Shown here: positions 48,601 to 61,540 of the stretch, piece after piece
How positions within the stretch are numbered: the first letter of the stretch is position 1
Layout: every line of letters begins with the position of its first letter
From: Certhia americana
Lineage: Eukaryota; Chordata; Aves; Passeriformes; Certhiidae
Length of the DNA stretch: 64,000 bases
Assembly: GCA_018697195.1 (NCBI GenBank)
Contig: CM031860.1
Span: 61,706,509 to 61,770,508, forward strand
Reading direction: 5' to 3'
Program-made: the position numbers and the translations under genes
Notes under the pieces: model-generated
Seen by the model: only the letters and a program-made list of their open reading frames with translations
Databases searched by the model: none
Told to the model about the DNA's origin: nothing

Positions 48601-51514
48601 GTAATTAATAAGCACCTCATTCAGAAATGACTGGAAAACTCTGGCAGAAAACCTTACTAACCTTTCATGTCCTGGTATGTGTAAAAACAGTGAAAGCTTT
48701 CAAGATATCTGCAGTTCTTGAGCTGTGAGCTCTCCACCAAAAAAGGCAGTACTAGCATAAGGCAGGCTGCAGTGTGTAGCTGTTGTTAAACCAGGAGAGC
48801 AAGGGGAGGTTTTTGAAAGACAGAAGATAATAATAATCAGCATTTGCAAGCAAAAGGAAACTTATACACCTACCCTGCCCTTTGTATTCCCTGTTGCTCA
48901 GCTCTCCATGAGGTTATGTTGGCCAGGTTGCAATTCCATAACTCCTAGCTCAAGATTTTTAAAACACTGCATGAAAAACCTGAATTCCTAAGAGAGCCTC
49001 CTGGGTTTCACTGTGAGGGCCCGGTACTCAAGGGTTTGATGTTCCAATTCAACAGCTTTTAGGGGCAAAAATCTTAACTCTGGATTCAAGCCTAAGTAAT
49101 TAATTGCACTGAAAGTTTAATATTAAACTAGCTCTTTAGTTATTGTACATACTTTTTTATTCAATTGCAAATCATTACCTTCACTCCACCTCTTTTAGAA
49201 AAATAGAAAATATTTCCTATTCAGGCTTTAAGCAAAAATGCAAATTCAAACACATCACATTTCTACCCAGCCTTAGGACTTTTTTGCTGCATAATGAACT
49301 ACTACTTCAAATGCGACATTTCATTTTAGAAAATACTGTAACCACATTTTCTTATTCAAAATTATAATATTTTTTCATTTAAAATATAAACCAAAACAAG
49401 ACACTTGACTGAAGTCCTGTAGGAATGCCAAGAAAACAACATTTTAGATGAACGTTTGAGGAGTTTGGGTTTCTTCTTCTGTTTGTTGACTTCTGTGCAC
49501 AAATTTCACCGTGAGGATGATACAATTATATATATTAAATATGCTGATTTGAAGACAGCAGGATTATATGATCATTGCTCTTAGAATCAACACATCTTAA
49601 AAGAAACCAAAACAATGTTCAGTTGTAAGAATGGCACGCATAAATCTGTTAAGTAGCTTAAGAAGCATTTAATTAGTGGAGCATACATAAAATTCAGCCT
49701 CTCTAACAAGGAGAATGGAATAAGAACTTAAATCTCATTGGCACTTTGTTTTCTCAGACTGATGAGAACTCTGCCTTATTTTGCAGCTAAGTTAAAACCA
49801 GCTTTATTCAGAACAGGTGAAATCTTGATTCCATTAAACCAGAGGAGTGTACAAGATGGTTCAGGATTTTACCCCTTTATGTTTCTTAACATCCAGAGGC
49901 TTTTACAAATCATTATGTAAAACCTTGTTTCTACTGCCAAATGTACAAATTTGCAGGTATGGGAAGCAATCTCATTTCCCACCATTATGACTGCAACCTG
50001 CAATTGTTGCCTGGAGAGTCTGGCTGGAATGTGCATTGATTCTTCCACGTGTGGATAATGGTAAAAGCTGTTACATAAGTCATGCCCTGTTTTATGAAAT
50101 AAAATTCAACACCAACAACATAATGAAGATAATATCTTTGTAAAAGGGTAGAACAGACAAGATGTTCCCTTGGCTGTGGCCTGGGTAAAACCCCTTGCCT
50201 AAAATGGGACTGGCAGGAAATTCAGTCCTAGGAGCCTTCCTTTCAAGAAATTCTTGAATATCAGGTTGGCAGTTTGTTTGTGTAGAAGACAACTGATGGT
50301 TCATACAACTATCTTAGAATAAGCATTTTCCATTAAAATTTTTGTATTTCCAACAGACAATCCAACAACAGCTTGTAATTGGTATTTTCATAGCACACTG
50401 CCCTAGACATGATATGTCCAGGGAGAACAATCCATGAAGGGAAAAGAGCTTATGTAGGAGACTGGAAATTTGAGAAACTTGATTCTAAGATTGCAATTTA
50501 CCATTGGGGAAAATCAAGTGCCACTTGGAATTTTTCACTTGTTAAGTTTTAATACAATCTCATTTCATTCTCTACATCCATGGATATTATCACTTTATTC
50601 TCTTTTCCTAACCCTTCTCTCCCTTCTTCTCTCATTAAATATACACATATATTTTGTCACTAGAGGAAGAAATCATGTCCTCTACATACGTAAAATAGAA
50701 TTTATTGTTTTCTGTCTTTCAAAATAAGCATGTCTGATTACAAACAACGAAGTCTATTCACTACTACTTAAAATCTTAGACACATAAATCCCTCCAAAAA
50801 TGCATGAGGGTAAAGGCCACATCCAAAAATTCTGATGTAATAGTTCCTTTTTCCCTATAGGCGCCTGTATCTGTTGCTATGGATTCCAATAAAAAACTTT
50901 TTGTAGAATATCTTTTACCAAGCCCTGTGAGATTCCTTCAGCACATAGATCCATTCTAATAAAAATAAGCAAACAGCCAGGACAAAAACTGTGATTGGAA
51001 ACTGATTTCCAGATGATTTATGTACATATTTTCTAACCCAGTGAAAGATGGAGAAATTAATGGCTTTTCAGAAAGTCACTCTTACAGTGAACAGGCTTAG
51101 AGGGCAATGGAGGGTGTGTCTCCAGATCACAGGAGGTGTGATGGAGTTTCTCCAGTCAGAAATGGGGCTTTCCTGCTTGTTCTTAGGAAAAAGAGTAATT
51201 ACTGATATCAGAGGCAGTCACTGGGATTGGCTTCTTGTTGTAGCACTAATTGGAGGATCCTGAGAGAAAATACCAAGCAAGTTCCTAAGTGTTGGCTATA
51301 GATCATATGACATTTATAAGCAACTCCATTAAACAGGATAACTAACTGGAGAAAACAAGAAATTTAAATATTCCATGTAAATTAAAAAAAAAACCCAAAA
51401 AAACAAAACCCCACAAATAAACACCCTGAAAAGATAGTTTCAAGAAGAGGAAGATAATAGAAATATATTCACATAAGTCATGGTAAAGGGAGGACAGAGA
51501 GATATTACCAAAAT
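45651..51514. other. Unique DNA, nothing recognised
   Basis: About 5.9 kb. A GC-richer patch (46030-46320) holds overlapping open frames of 90-128 codons in two frames, with a weak donor-like AGAG|GTGACT near 46306, but no recognisable protein. A T-run lies at 47586-47603. The rest is AT-rich with no transposon signature. Confidence 0.5.
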
Positions 51515-52122
51515 GTAAATTTCAGCCTAGTTGCAACGCTTCTTGTTTAAGAGTTCATGATCTGAAAACGACAAGTTCAAGAGGTGTCCCAAAGAATTAA
51601 GAATTGATGGGCCTCGTTTTTACATGACTTGGAAGACATCTAAAGGAAAGGAAGAGCTTTATCAGTCAGGGGCATCCTATCTCTCATCTTTTCTATTGTT
51701 GTAGTCTTGGATATAAGTACAAGAACCCTTTAGAAAAAAGAAGGTTTTCTGCCCTTCTCACCTCTTCCTCCTTCAAACAGTCGTGTAGATCTTAAAATAC
51801 GAATAAAAACCCACGGGGCCAATTTTTCAAAATGAAGAGGCTGACTTCCACCTCTTGACTTTGCCAAGTCGGAGTTCAATGAGATTCCTCTGAAGAGAAG
51901 AGAGCCCTGAGCTCTCCCGTGGATCGCGAGCATTGCGGTGGCCAGAGGCCCGTGCTCGGAGCGCACCTTCCAAGAGGTGTTTTGTTCTGGGGCTCACAGA
52001 GAGTACAACGCCTACCTGGTTTAATGTTTCAGAATGCTCAGTTCCAACTCAGGAGCCACGTCTTGCACTGGCTACTCTGTGAAATAGTCTTTCCCCTTTC
52101 TGGAATTTTGGTTTGTGCGTAA
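51515..52122 (+). other. CpG-rich island, possibly an unclassified solo-LTR relic
   Basis: CpG dinucleotides, rare elsewhere, are frequent here. They are densest at 51916-51970 (seven CpGs in about 55 bases, with ATCGCGAG, TGCGGTGG and GAGCGCACC). In + orientation a TATA-like TATAAGTA lies at 51712-51719 and an AATAAA at 51802-51807. The GC-rich CpG part follows. This spacing is LTR-like (U3 promoter, short R, then U5), but I found no clear TG...CA ends, target-site duplication, primer binding site or known family. A small promoter-associated CpG island is the alternative. No coding frame is convincing. Confidence 0.3.
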
Positions 52123-55100
52123 GTAAAACTCATTAATGCTGTGGAGTCAAGACCTATGCTTGGGAGTAGAATGTTCCTTCTAAATTAATCATCTGTGGTG
52201 AGATTAACTCCATATTCCACCATATTCCAGTGCTGCCCAATTCACTACTGCAGTATCCCAAATCCTGGAACTTTTGTACAGTTAAAATTGGCCCCTTGAG
52301 CCAGACCTCTGCCATATTGCCATTGTACAAAACACGCTAGCCAAATTCAATTCTCATTATTCAGTTAAACTGTGGTTTTAACCAGACACTGATTTTGTGA
52401 CACTGCAAATTTCTTGCAAGGATGAGAATTTGATAGGTTTCATAGAAATTGAGGTTAGTCTTAGGTTCCCATCTGTTCAATAAGTAAGAGGTTGTTTTTC
52501 TTGCATTCCTGCATTAAGATTGAGAATTTGTAACTCAATTTCCTAAATGGGAACCGGAAACAGAACTATGAATTTTTACTATATTTCTAAAGAATCTGTA
52601 AATTAAACTTTTGCCTTGAATGGAATAGCAGTATTCTTAAAATGTCTGAATGTAAGCATTTTTTCTAGTATTGTTGATTACTTTCTACAGGTATGTGATA
52701 ACTTGCAAACGACAGTAATATTTAAGATGTTATTAAACTCAGAATTCCTTCCTCAATGTCCTAACGTTCTGCCACAGAGAAGTCTGTAACTTTTTTATCT
52801 GGGAAGCATGAGTCACTTGCTGCTTGAATATTAATCACTAATAGATTTTTTGCATTCATCAGAATTCTATGTAAATTGAGGGTAATCACAACCCCTGCTT
52901 CCCAAATAACAAAATGCACAAATTTTCAAGTCCAAGCCATCCAAATCTGTCTGTTTTGAAGCATGTGTCAGGTTTTTCCCCATCCTGCTTTATAGTCTTT
53001 ATTATTACTAAGTGATATTATTGCACAAATTGTACCATATGAAGTATTATGCATTTTATAGGTATAATTAGATATGCATCGGTATTTTATATGCATTATA
53101 GAAATCATTTCCAAAATAATAAATTCTGCATTCTCCATGATTGAAAGTTTCCTGTTCCTCTCTCAGTGTAGTTCAGCCTTAATGTTTATAGAAGATCTGA
53201 AAGACCTGAAGACAACTTCTGCTGTCTCAGGAATCAACGGAGGGTTGTACACTATTTACCACCAGCTGTTCCAGACAAATGTTTTTTTAACCTTTAATAC
53301 TATATAAATCCTAATAGCTTACTATAAATTCTGTTAAAGGAAGAGACAGTTAACAGCATGTGACTGATCAGGAATAGAAATGAGTGACAGGGGAGTATTG
53401 ATCAGGAATTTAGACACTTACATTACATTATCTGTGAAAATGGTATTTGGCTGTCTTGGCTGATGAAAAAATGGAACCCTGCAGCTTCCTGGAATTCTTC
53501 AAAAGTACAGGTTTTTACTAAATATGGAAATACAATAACAAATCCTTAATAGTTCCCTAATAACTTATTTATGCCCAGGCTTCTCTATGACAAATTAGAA
53601 CGTGCACTCCTGCATTCAAGTGTATTCTGGTGAATTTAACTGAAATCATCAGAGATATTATTGGGGTAAGAATAAAACAGCTGAGTCTCAGTTATGGAGG
53701 TAGGTTTGGGCTGTGAAAAAGCAAATCCCTGTTTACAAATCCCTTTAATGTATTATTTCTCAGAGTATTAATAAATTTAGTTTGAGAGCTGGCATAGACC
53801 ACTGAAAGTCATTCAGCAGAAACAAAATTTGAAAGGCTCCAAAACCTGATTTTGCAGTTCTGATCACGTCAGTTATTTCAACAGACTTCTCAAAGATTGC
53901 AAAAAAGAAAAAGTCATTATGGGAGACAACTGTTGGGTAGGAAAAGTATCTGAGTAGAACTGTGCAGAAATTAATTTCATGAGAATTAGGATGGCCAAAT
54001 TTTGCTGGCATTTGCACTCTTGAGTGAATATAATATAATATAATACTTCCCATTCTCGAGGGACATGAAAATGATGACATCTGCATTGTCTGTGAATGTA
54101 ATACAAGAAAGCTCATAAATTGATTATGTGTCACTGGAGTCATTAGAGACCATACTTCAGCTGAGGCAGAGACACTGACTCTTAGTCTTAGTTCCTCATT
54201 TTTTAACTTTTTCTTCTAAAACTGTCCTTTTTTGTTAAGTTTTCTTTTTTTCTTTCTTTTTCCAAAAGAGATGATTCTTCTCGTTCCAATGCAAGTCACC
54301 AGGTCAGACATTGTTCACATTGTTCTTTTTTTTTTCCTTTTTTTTTTTTTATCCAACAACTATTAAAAAAGAAAGACTTTCTATTTTTCGCAACCTACTT
54401 TTTAGCTGATCCAATTCAGTTTCACTTAACGTAGCACTAGCGAGAACCTCATTGCTGTATTAAAAGTAGAATATTTTATGGCAGAGCAAATTTAGTGTAG
54501 GTGTGTAAATTTGTGGAGCTTCAGTGATGCAAGGAGCTTGATCCATCATGCTATTAAAGATCTTGGCAGAACACATCATATTAGAGGGAAAACATACAGT
54601 GGTGAGGATTTGCCCTCATATAGAGACTGCCATCTGGGAGCCTCAAGGTTAACCAACAATTTATGGTGTGCTAGTTCCAGGGACAGGTTTGAGATTCAGG
54701 ATCAGTTTTGAAATACATCACAAATACCCCCAGCAAAAAATGTAGAGGAAAGTGGAGGCAGCAAATGTGAGAATTTACTGCCTTTTAAATCATCAGGTAA
54801 GAAACGCCTCCTGATCAATACAGATAATTCAGTATAAACTCATTTAAAAAATGAACACAGGAAAATTAATCAGCCCAAGGTCCCTCCTCTGCCCCTGTGG
54901 CACAAACCCAATTTACATTCAGAGTGATTTATTTCTTTTATCAAATACATGGTAATAGTAACCATGTTGGGATTTTTGGGGATCACTCTTTGCTGATGCT
55001 TCCCTGTTTTCCCAGAAAGTGCTCAGCAGTGCCTCCTGTAACCCAGATTATGGACTGTGCTAGGAGCTGGTGAATTAAATAATCACAGATCAGTTCTTGA

Positions 55101-55276
55101 GCCCAAGCACTCATACAGTTGTATGAGCAAGTATGGACACAGTCTATGTAATCCAGGGTAAAACCCAGAGATTTAATACACAGAGAGGCTTAACCACCTC
55201 AGCCACACCCAGATCCTTCCAAACTCCCTGCACACCTTGCCAAGAAATGTATATAACTTGTGGACTTCCACTGTGA

Positions 55277-55277
<1 letters not shown>
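52123..55277. other. Unique AT-rich DNA, nothing recognised
   Basis: A short ATATA tandem (54027-54045) and a poly-T interrupted by CC (54326-54350) are present. The open frame at 54511-54711 precedes a donor-like CATCAG|GTAAGA at 54794/54795 but terminates before it. No gene is recognised. Confidence 0.55.
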
Positions 55278-55307
<30 letters not shown>

Positions 55308-55319
55308 GTTATTATTATT
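55278..55319 (+). repeat. (ATT)n microsatellite
   Basis: About fourteen ATT triplets with one G interruption (TATTATTGTTATT). On the opposite strand this gives a spurious polyasparagine frame. Confidence 0.95.
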
Positions 55320-58300
55320 CATACCAGTATATCCAGACCGGTGCCTCAGTCTCAGAGCTCTCTTGGGTTGCCTTCTGGTTTTATTTGAAAATATCCACCT
55401 TTTGATGAGCTTCAGCACAGGTGGTGTGAGACCTGTCCTAAGATCTTGCTCCTACTTGATTTGAATGTTATCTGTGTTTTATGGCTGTTGACCCAAGGCA
55501 GTGGCAGCGGAAGGATTTGTTAAAGGGTGGACAAATGGCAAGGCAGGGGCTGATCCAGATGTGCTGAGCCCAACTCTTCTGCCTACACCATCTACTCTAT
55601 TCCCAAATGATGCTCCTCATCAGCTTCCATCTGGGGAAGAGGTGGGGGATGGACAGGAGCATTGTTCTACCCATAAGCCTTTCCCAACACTGGACACTCA
55701 AAACAGGAATGTGCAGAATGGTACTTTAAAAACCTGATCCTACCACCCACAAGAACCTCCCAAACAGGAGAAAGGAGATGCAACAAAACAAATGAACATT
55801 TGTGAAACCTCTACCTTTCCTGACTGCTAAATTAAATATACATATGTGGGTGCTTTTCTTTGGAAAGTTGATGCCTTTGTGTATCTTAAACTGACAGACT
55901 GATAGTGAAACTTTTTGTCTAATTCCAAGGAGTTGATTAAATGGGATGAGTTAAATATTTTGTTGGCCTGACTTTACTACTGTTCTAATTAAACACTGGA
56001 ATAATCTTGTATTTTGGGTTTTGATGAGATAACTCATCACTTGATCACTCACAATGGATGGCTTTGTTGTCAAATTAACTACTGAGTGTGCCTTGGGGGA
56101 TGCAGTTAATTTTTCCCTTTTCTCTTTTTGAAAATATTGCATTTAAATCAAAGTACTTGAAATTAAACTTTCATATGAGAGAGTAAAAAGCTGGGTGCTT
56201 GGATTTCAAAAGGAACTTTTATGTTGGTTGATTTATAGTTAAATTTTTAGTTGCTAAATGTGATTAAAGACACTCATTTTCATCCAACAGACTGAAATTA
56301 AGGTGGAAATCAGAGTAAGTGTTGGAATACAGATCCTCTCTCACCACCCCCATCTGCTGACAATCTTTTCCATGATCAGAATCAATCACACAACCTGCTT
56401 TAGCCCTGTATCTTCACCTCTCTGTTCTTGTTGTATTTGTCCCACATGGCCTGGTCTACCTAATACCCTGCAATATCTGTTGCTATAAAAGTGTAGGGGT
56501 GGAGAGAGAGAGAAAGAGAAAAAGGCTGATAATCCTTTGGCGTTCTGTGGTAACACAGCCATGCACAGCAACATCAAATAGAAACCATAAGTCAGAAATC
56601 CTTGACATGTGTGGTCCTTGGAGGAAGACAAAAGTCTAGATAATTTCTTAAGGTTTATTTTAGTTCTAATTACCACTATTTACTGAAAATCAAAACTTTA
56701 ATAGCTAGATGAATACAGAATTCTGACATCAAATCATTCTAGCACCATATTCAAGATAGTTTTACAACATGGCTTCAATTTGTATTCTGGCACAATTTCA
56801 TTACAGGATTATTCAGAGATTTGCTTATACTGGTAGAGACCAATGATGCCCAGGATTTTTTTTCCTTACATCTTTTTTATAGGTAATTGTATCTAGTAGT
56901 TAGTAAAATTCATTACATTTCTTATTGTAATTTCCTAATAAATTGTCTGTACTTTAGTTTTCTTCTTTAACCTCCTCAATCTCCTGAAGAAAGAACAGAA
57001 ATTAATCAATATTTTAAAACTGTCATAATGGAGTGGAATGTGGTGTTTTCTTCTTGAAGTACTATTGGACAGATTATTTGATATGAAGAGATGTCATTAT
57101 TCAGCTCATTGCCTGAAAGCTGTAAATGTTAATCAGTGTATTAGGAAGAGTGCAGAGACTTGTATTGTTTAAAATGTTTCAAAACACTTAATTCAATACT
57201 TTTTTTCCTTTGAATATTTAGAGTTTTAGATTGCACCTTCCAAAGATTTTTTTTGTTTGCTTTTAAAATGCATTCTTTTCAAAGACAAACATCCTATTTG
57301 ATTTTATTTTATACATTGATTTATAATAGTGAGATACATCTGCAACAGAGCATTCAGTATCACTGAGGAGATTCTGATGAGCTGCGCTGAGTCTTTGAAG
57401 AATGTTTACCTGCAGCTGACACAGAAATCCTTGAAGCTGCACTTAATTGCCAGCTTCAGAAATCAAATCATTAGCACTTTAAAACAGATTAAGGTAATTT
57501 GCTTCCTAGTGTGAGATTTGGGTGGTCATCATTGTGGCCATACATTGTTCAAGAGGTAACCATGCAGTCAGTAAGGATTCCACAACACACTGCAGCTGAG
57601 CTGGTACTGGAGTGCAGTGGAGACTTTATATCTCACTGACAATATGAAATTTTGGGTTGAAGCTGATCTGTAGTAAATTCTAAGGTTATCATTCAAATCT
57701 TCCTTATAAAAGAGAACACTCATGAATGGAGTATTTTAATCAATTTTTTTTTTTTTTTTTTTACTGGAATGAATTGAAAGTTGATTAAAATCTTGAAATC
57801 ATCATTAAATCCATTTCTAAAAATGGTAAAAATGAAAGGGAAGAGAAAAGAATATGATGAAAGTTTGGGGGTCCAAAAAATAAAGGGAAAGCAAATAACT
57901 ATTTCATACCTTTCAACATCAGAAGAAAATTACATTTTCAATAGTAAAGAGAAATGGATTTTACTTATCATTGCTTTTTACTTGTAAGAGTAAATGAGAT
58001 TATGCATTTTTACCCCGTTTATTGTTTTGTTTTGTGTCCAGTAATTTGTTCAACATCTTCTCCCCCTGCTGCAGGTAGACAGCCTCTTAACCTCACTTAT
58101 CTATTTGTGATTCATCAAGAAAAAAGAATAAAAAGTAAGAAGACAAAGGAACACAAATACTTGCTTCTGCATTCTGAGAAGCCCTTTTTTTGAAGTTTGG
58201 GTGGGGGTTAGATCAGGAGTTGGCTCTAGAAATGCAGAAATCTTTCTGATCCTGAGGTGCCAGCCATGCCTGACTAGTGGAAAGAAAAATAAAAATACAA

Positions 58301-58446
58301 TGTTCTAAAGAAAATTTGGCTGTACTAAACAGCCTCAAACCACTGTCTAGAAGGTATGGAGTGGGAAAGATTCAAGTAGATCTGGAGAGACGCATTTTCT
58401 GTGGCACTGTGTGAGAGTACTTTCACAGACAGTAGGGACAGTGAAC
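55320..58446. other. Unique DNA with one enhancer- or exon-like block
   Basis: An open frame at 55501-55737 (about 78 codons, Pro/Thr-rich) lies after an AAGGCAG and is unrecognised. The block 57340-57530 has higher GC than its surroundings and is described separately. A poly-T lies at 57744-57762. No transposon is recognised. Confidence 0.45.
57340..57530 (+). other. Balanced-composition block, candidate conserved element or exon
   Basis: Within very AT-rich flanks this block has near-balanced composition, contains no repeats and stays open in one frame for 61 codons. A donor-like CAGATTAAG|GTAATT follows at 57493/57494. The upstream acceptor candidate (CTGCAACAG at about 57348) lacks a pyrimidine tract. 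The 3' half has homeodomain-type cores (CTTAATTGCC, CAAATCATTAGC). A conserved non-coding element is my preferred reading. Confidence 0.3.
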
Positions 58447-58488
58447 GTGTGTGTGTGTGTGTATATATATATATACATACATATATAT
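58447..58488 (+). repeat. (GT)n(AT)n compound microsatellite
   Basis: About eight GT units pass directly into AT units and ATACATAC variants. Confidence 0.95.
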
Positions 58489-61273
58489 CCCCATCCAGCT
58501 TACCACCACTTCTTCTCCACCCTCTAATATCTTCTGTCACTTCAATTTTCAAATTGAAAATTGGCATGACTAAGTGCTCAGGTACTTTCTCAAAACTGTC
58601 TTTCTGCCCGTACAAAAAGCTGTCTCTGATCTTATAAACTGATCTTATAATTCATTCATGATTATCACTTTTATGATTGAGATCTCTCATAATTATTCTT
58701 TCTTAGGTTAAGTTTATTTTACAGCCTGATATCCTTCTGACACTAATTTTTATAGATTGATAAGTAACTGAAAGATGAATCACTATTCCCAGCCCATTTG
58801 ACCCCTTTTTGAGTTGTCTGCCCTGGTTTCTTGTCTGAGGCAATGATACAAAGAAAGGATTCCCTTCTTGGTTATTTTTTCCTCTTCTGCATTTAAAACA
58901 CTTCTGTTTTCAGATGCAAACTTTTGGATGATGATACTTTAATACATGGATTTATTTTTTTCACTAGGTTTTACTACCTTCTTTACTCATATCAGTATCT
59001 TGAAAAATATTTTTTTCAAAAAATAAATGTTTTTAAATGATTTCTCACAGAAAGTGGGTCAGAATGGAATTTCAAGAGGTCATTTGTGCTGACTACATGC
59101 AGGCACAGAGATAGGATTAATTAATCATGGAAGTTCATGATGAACATTTGTCTAAGTTATTCTTAGAAACATGGAATTACAGGTTGCAAAAATTCCCATA
59201 ATGTTCTAATCCTTGGCTTTTCTGCAGAGGAAAAGCTCTTCCTGCTCTGTATCCCAGTCTGCTTTTGGTGCTGCTTTAACTCCACTCTTTCTCACCTCCT
59301 TTAGACAGAAGAGTAAATTCACAGTCACACCACAAATGTGGAGTTTTGTTATCACTCACCTAAATTGCAGTGTTATAATCTGTGAGTTGGATCCTACTGC
59401 TTTTCACTTGTTTTTCTAGCTGAGTCATGATTTGCATCCCAGTGAGAGAAAAATTGTATAAATTACATAACCAGCAAGAAATTAAAAGGGGACAAAGATG
59501 GATGAAAGGAGAATCAAATCTACAGATTTATGAACTTAAAAGTACAATTTACATAATGTCTTTACCTCTGTGTTTTATTATTGCTCTATTTATCTTTTTC
59601 TTCTCTGGTTAATCTCATATTCATTTGTCCCATAGATGAATTCTAGATTATTAAAATATGAATTGGATGAGAGGACATGCTGTCTGATTAAAATAATATC
59701 CGGTTACTGCATGCTGATACACACCAAGGCTAAAATCCAAATATTCAAGCATTATCAACCTACAGCATGTTTTAACAGCATAGCCTAAAACTACTAATTA
59801 TATTACAGGAATTAAGGTGTTTTTTTTTGTTTTTGTGGGTTGGTTTTGTTTTTTTTTTTTTCACTAAATCAGAACAGCAAATAATGAAATAAATGATTTA
59901 ACAAGCAGAGGTTCTCCCAGGCTGCGTCTTAATGTATCACTGGAGAGCCTCATGAACTTCTGTTCAGAAAGACAGCCTATTAAAAACAACATATACAGGA
60001 AAAAAACAGAACTTTTGGAAGAGAATTGAGGCTGATCAATATCTGAAATATTTTTTTTAAAGTTGCTTAAAGAACAGATAACAGAGATAACCACTATTGC
60101 TAACACAGCAAAATTTGTGTTGGATTTGATTAGAATGCAATGCACTATATTTTTAACATTCTAAAATGAGTGCATCGTTCACTTCCTCAGTGTGATAAAT
60201 AAAAATGATTCTATAGTGATATGATGAAAATATTTTATTCCTTGCCCAGTATCATAACCAGAAGGGTGGGATCACTCCCTGATGTCCAAAATCCACCAAC
60301 ACTGTGTTCCAAAAATCATGTTCAGGCCAGGAATTGGAGAATCTCATACCTTGATCTCCCATGGGAAGCTCTGCTTTTGTCCCTAGCTGGACACACACAC
60401 CTAAAAATCAGAATTTGCAAACCCATAGAACTTTGATCTATGTTAATGTTCTGTATTCCTTAAATTAAGAATTTTTGGGGCCAGGAAAATGAAGCACTGA
60501 ATGCTTGTTTAGGAAACAGAGACAGTATAAATGTGGCCTGATCCTTCTTTAATTTAATTCAATGTAGAGAGTCTCATTAAGTCTAAATAATATGGATTTT
60601 GAATTTAATGAATAATATGCATATCATTTCTGTTTTGAAGGGAACATAGGGTATCATGAATAATAAAATAAATGCACTTTTCAACAACCTTTTTATTGTT
60701 ATGACTTCCTGACTCAATTAAGATTTTAATTATAGACTTGGTATTGCAAGTTTTCATTTGTAATGCAATTAAAAGCTAGGTTGTTACTGTTGAAGAAAGC
60801 TTAGATAAAATGACATTAATTCAAAATTATAAATTGGAAAGCAATCTGTTACCATTTTATTAACCTATCAGACATCTAGATTTGTTAAAATGTTTTTCTG
60901 GCATTTCAAGCACCATTTGAATATTAGTAAGAAAGGAGCTAAACTGTGCTAATTGACACTTTGGAAGTGGGTTGGTTAGTAACTTGTAGCTGCTTTGAGA
61001 TATCTCATTTAAAGTGTAATCATCTTTTTTCAAGTAGATTGCATTTAAAATATTCTAATGGACATAATTAAAACTTAATTGTTTATGTTATTTATTCATT
61101 GTAATTGGCAGATTAATTAGATACGGATCTTCATGTTACTGTTTAATAGGTGTTCTTGTTATCAGCTGACATTTAAGAATGTGGAGATCACTGTTCTTTC
61201 ATGTTTTAGTACCTCAGTTGAGAAACAGTGCTTTGGAAAAGAAGGAATGAATATAATTGTCTTGATTTTGTGA
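58489..61273. other. Unique AT-rich DNA including a long enhancer-like block
   Basis: A 13-base unit (CTGATCTTATAAA) is doubled at 58626-58651. T-rich tracts with GTTTT lie at 59820-59862. The block 60560-61190 is notable, see its own entry. No gene is recognised. Confidence 0.5.
60560..61190. promoter_or_regulatory. Candidate conserved non-coding element or enhancer
   Basis: About 630 bases are AT-rich yet free of simple repeats and dense in homeodomain and POU-type cores. Examples are AATATGCATATCA, GACTCAATTAAG, GTAATGCAATTAAAAG, GCTAATTGACAC, AAAACTTAATTG and GTAATTGGCAGATTAATTAG. This texture is typical of deeply conserved enhancers around developmental regulators in vertebrate gene deserts. 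No alignment could be made, so the call is inference only. Confidence 0.35.
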
Positions 61274-61540
61274 GCAGTGGAATTGCAATGCTGGATCAGA
61301 CCAATGAATTGTCATTTTCCCTGATGTGTGCAAGAACCAGATGCTGCAGAAGAATGAATAAATCCTCCTAACCCCATTCAGCAGATGTGCAATATCTCCC
61401 CAAGGAGGTCTCATTGTAATCCCAAAGGATTTGGATTAAACCATAAAGTATGGGGTTCGTTTTATTTTCTTTTATAAATCTCTGGTAGTTTTAACTAGGA
61501 TCTGTCTGAATATTTCTTCTCCATATAAACCCACAGTTTC
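61274..61540 (+). mobile_element. Ancient amniote interspersed repeat fragment
   Basis: TGGAATTGCAATGCTGGATC, AGACCAATG, ACCAGATGCTGCAGAAGAA, CCTCCTAACCCCATTCAG, ATCTCCCCAAGGAGG and TTTGGATTAAACCATAAAGT appear in the order I associate with an old repeat abundant in turtle and crocodilian genomes, with the 'gctggatcagaccaatgg...ccagatgcttcagag...cccaaggg...aaaccctgaagcat' layout. It is heavily diverged. I cannot name the family with certainty. Confidence 0.5.

Noticed and set aside
54511..54794. 66-codon frame before a CAG|GTAAGA donor
   Set aside because: The frame terminates at 54711, over 80 bases before the donor, so it does not form an exon.
55173..55418. Minus-strand frame with a polyasparagine run
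   Set aside because: It is the (ATT)n microsatellite read in reverse.
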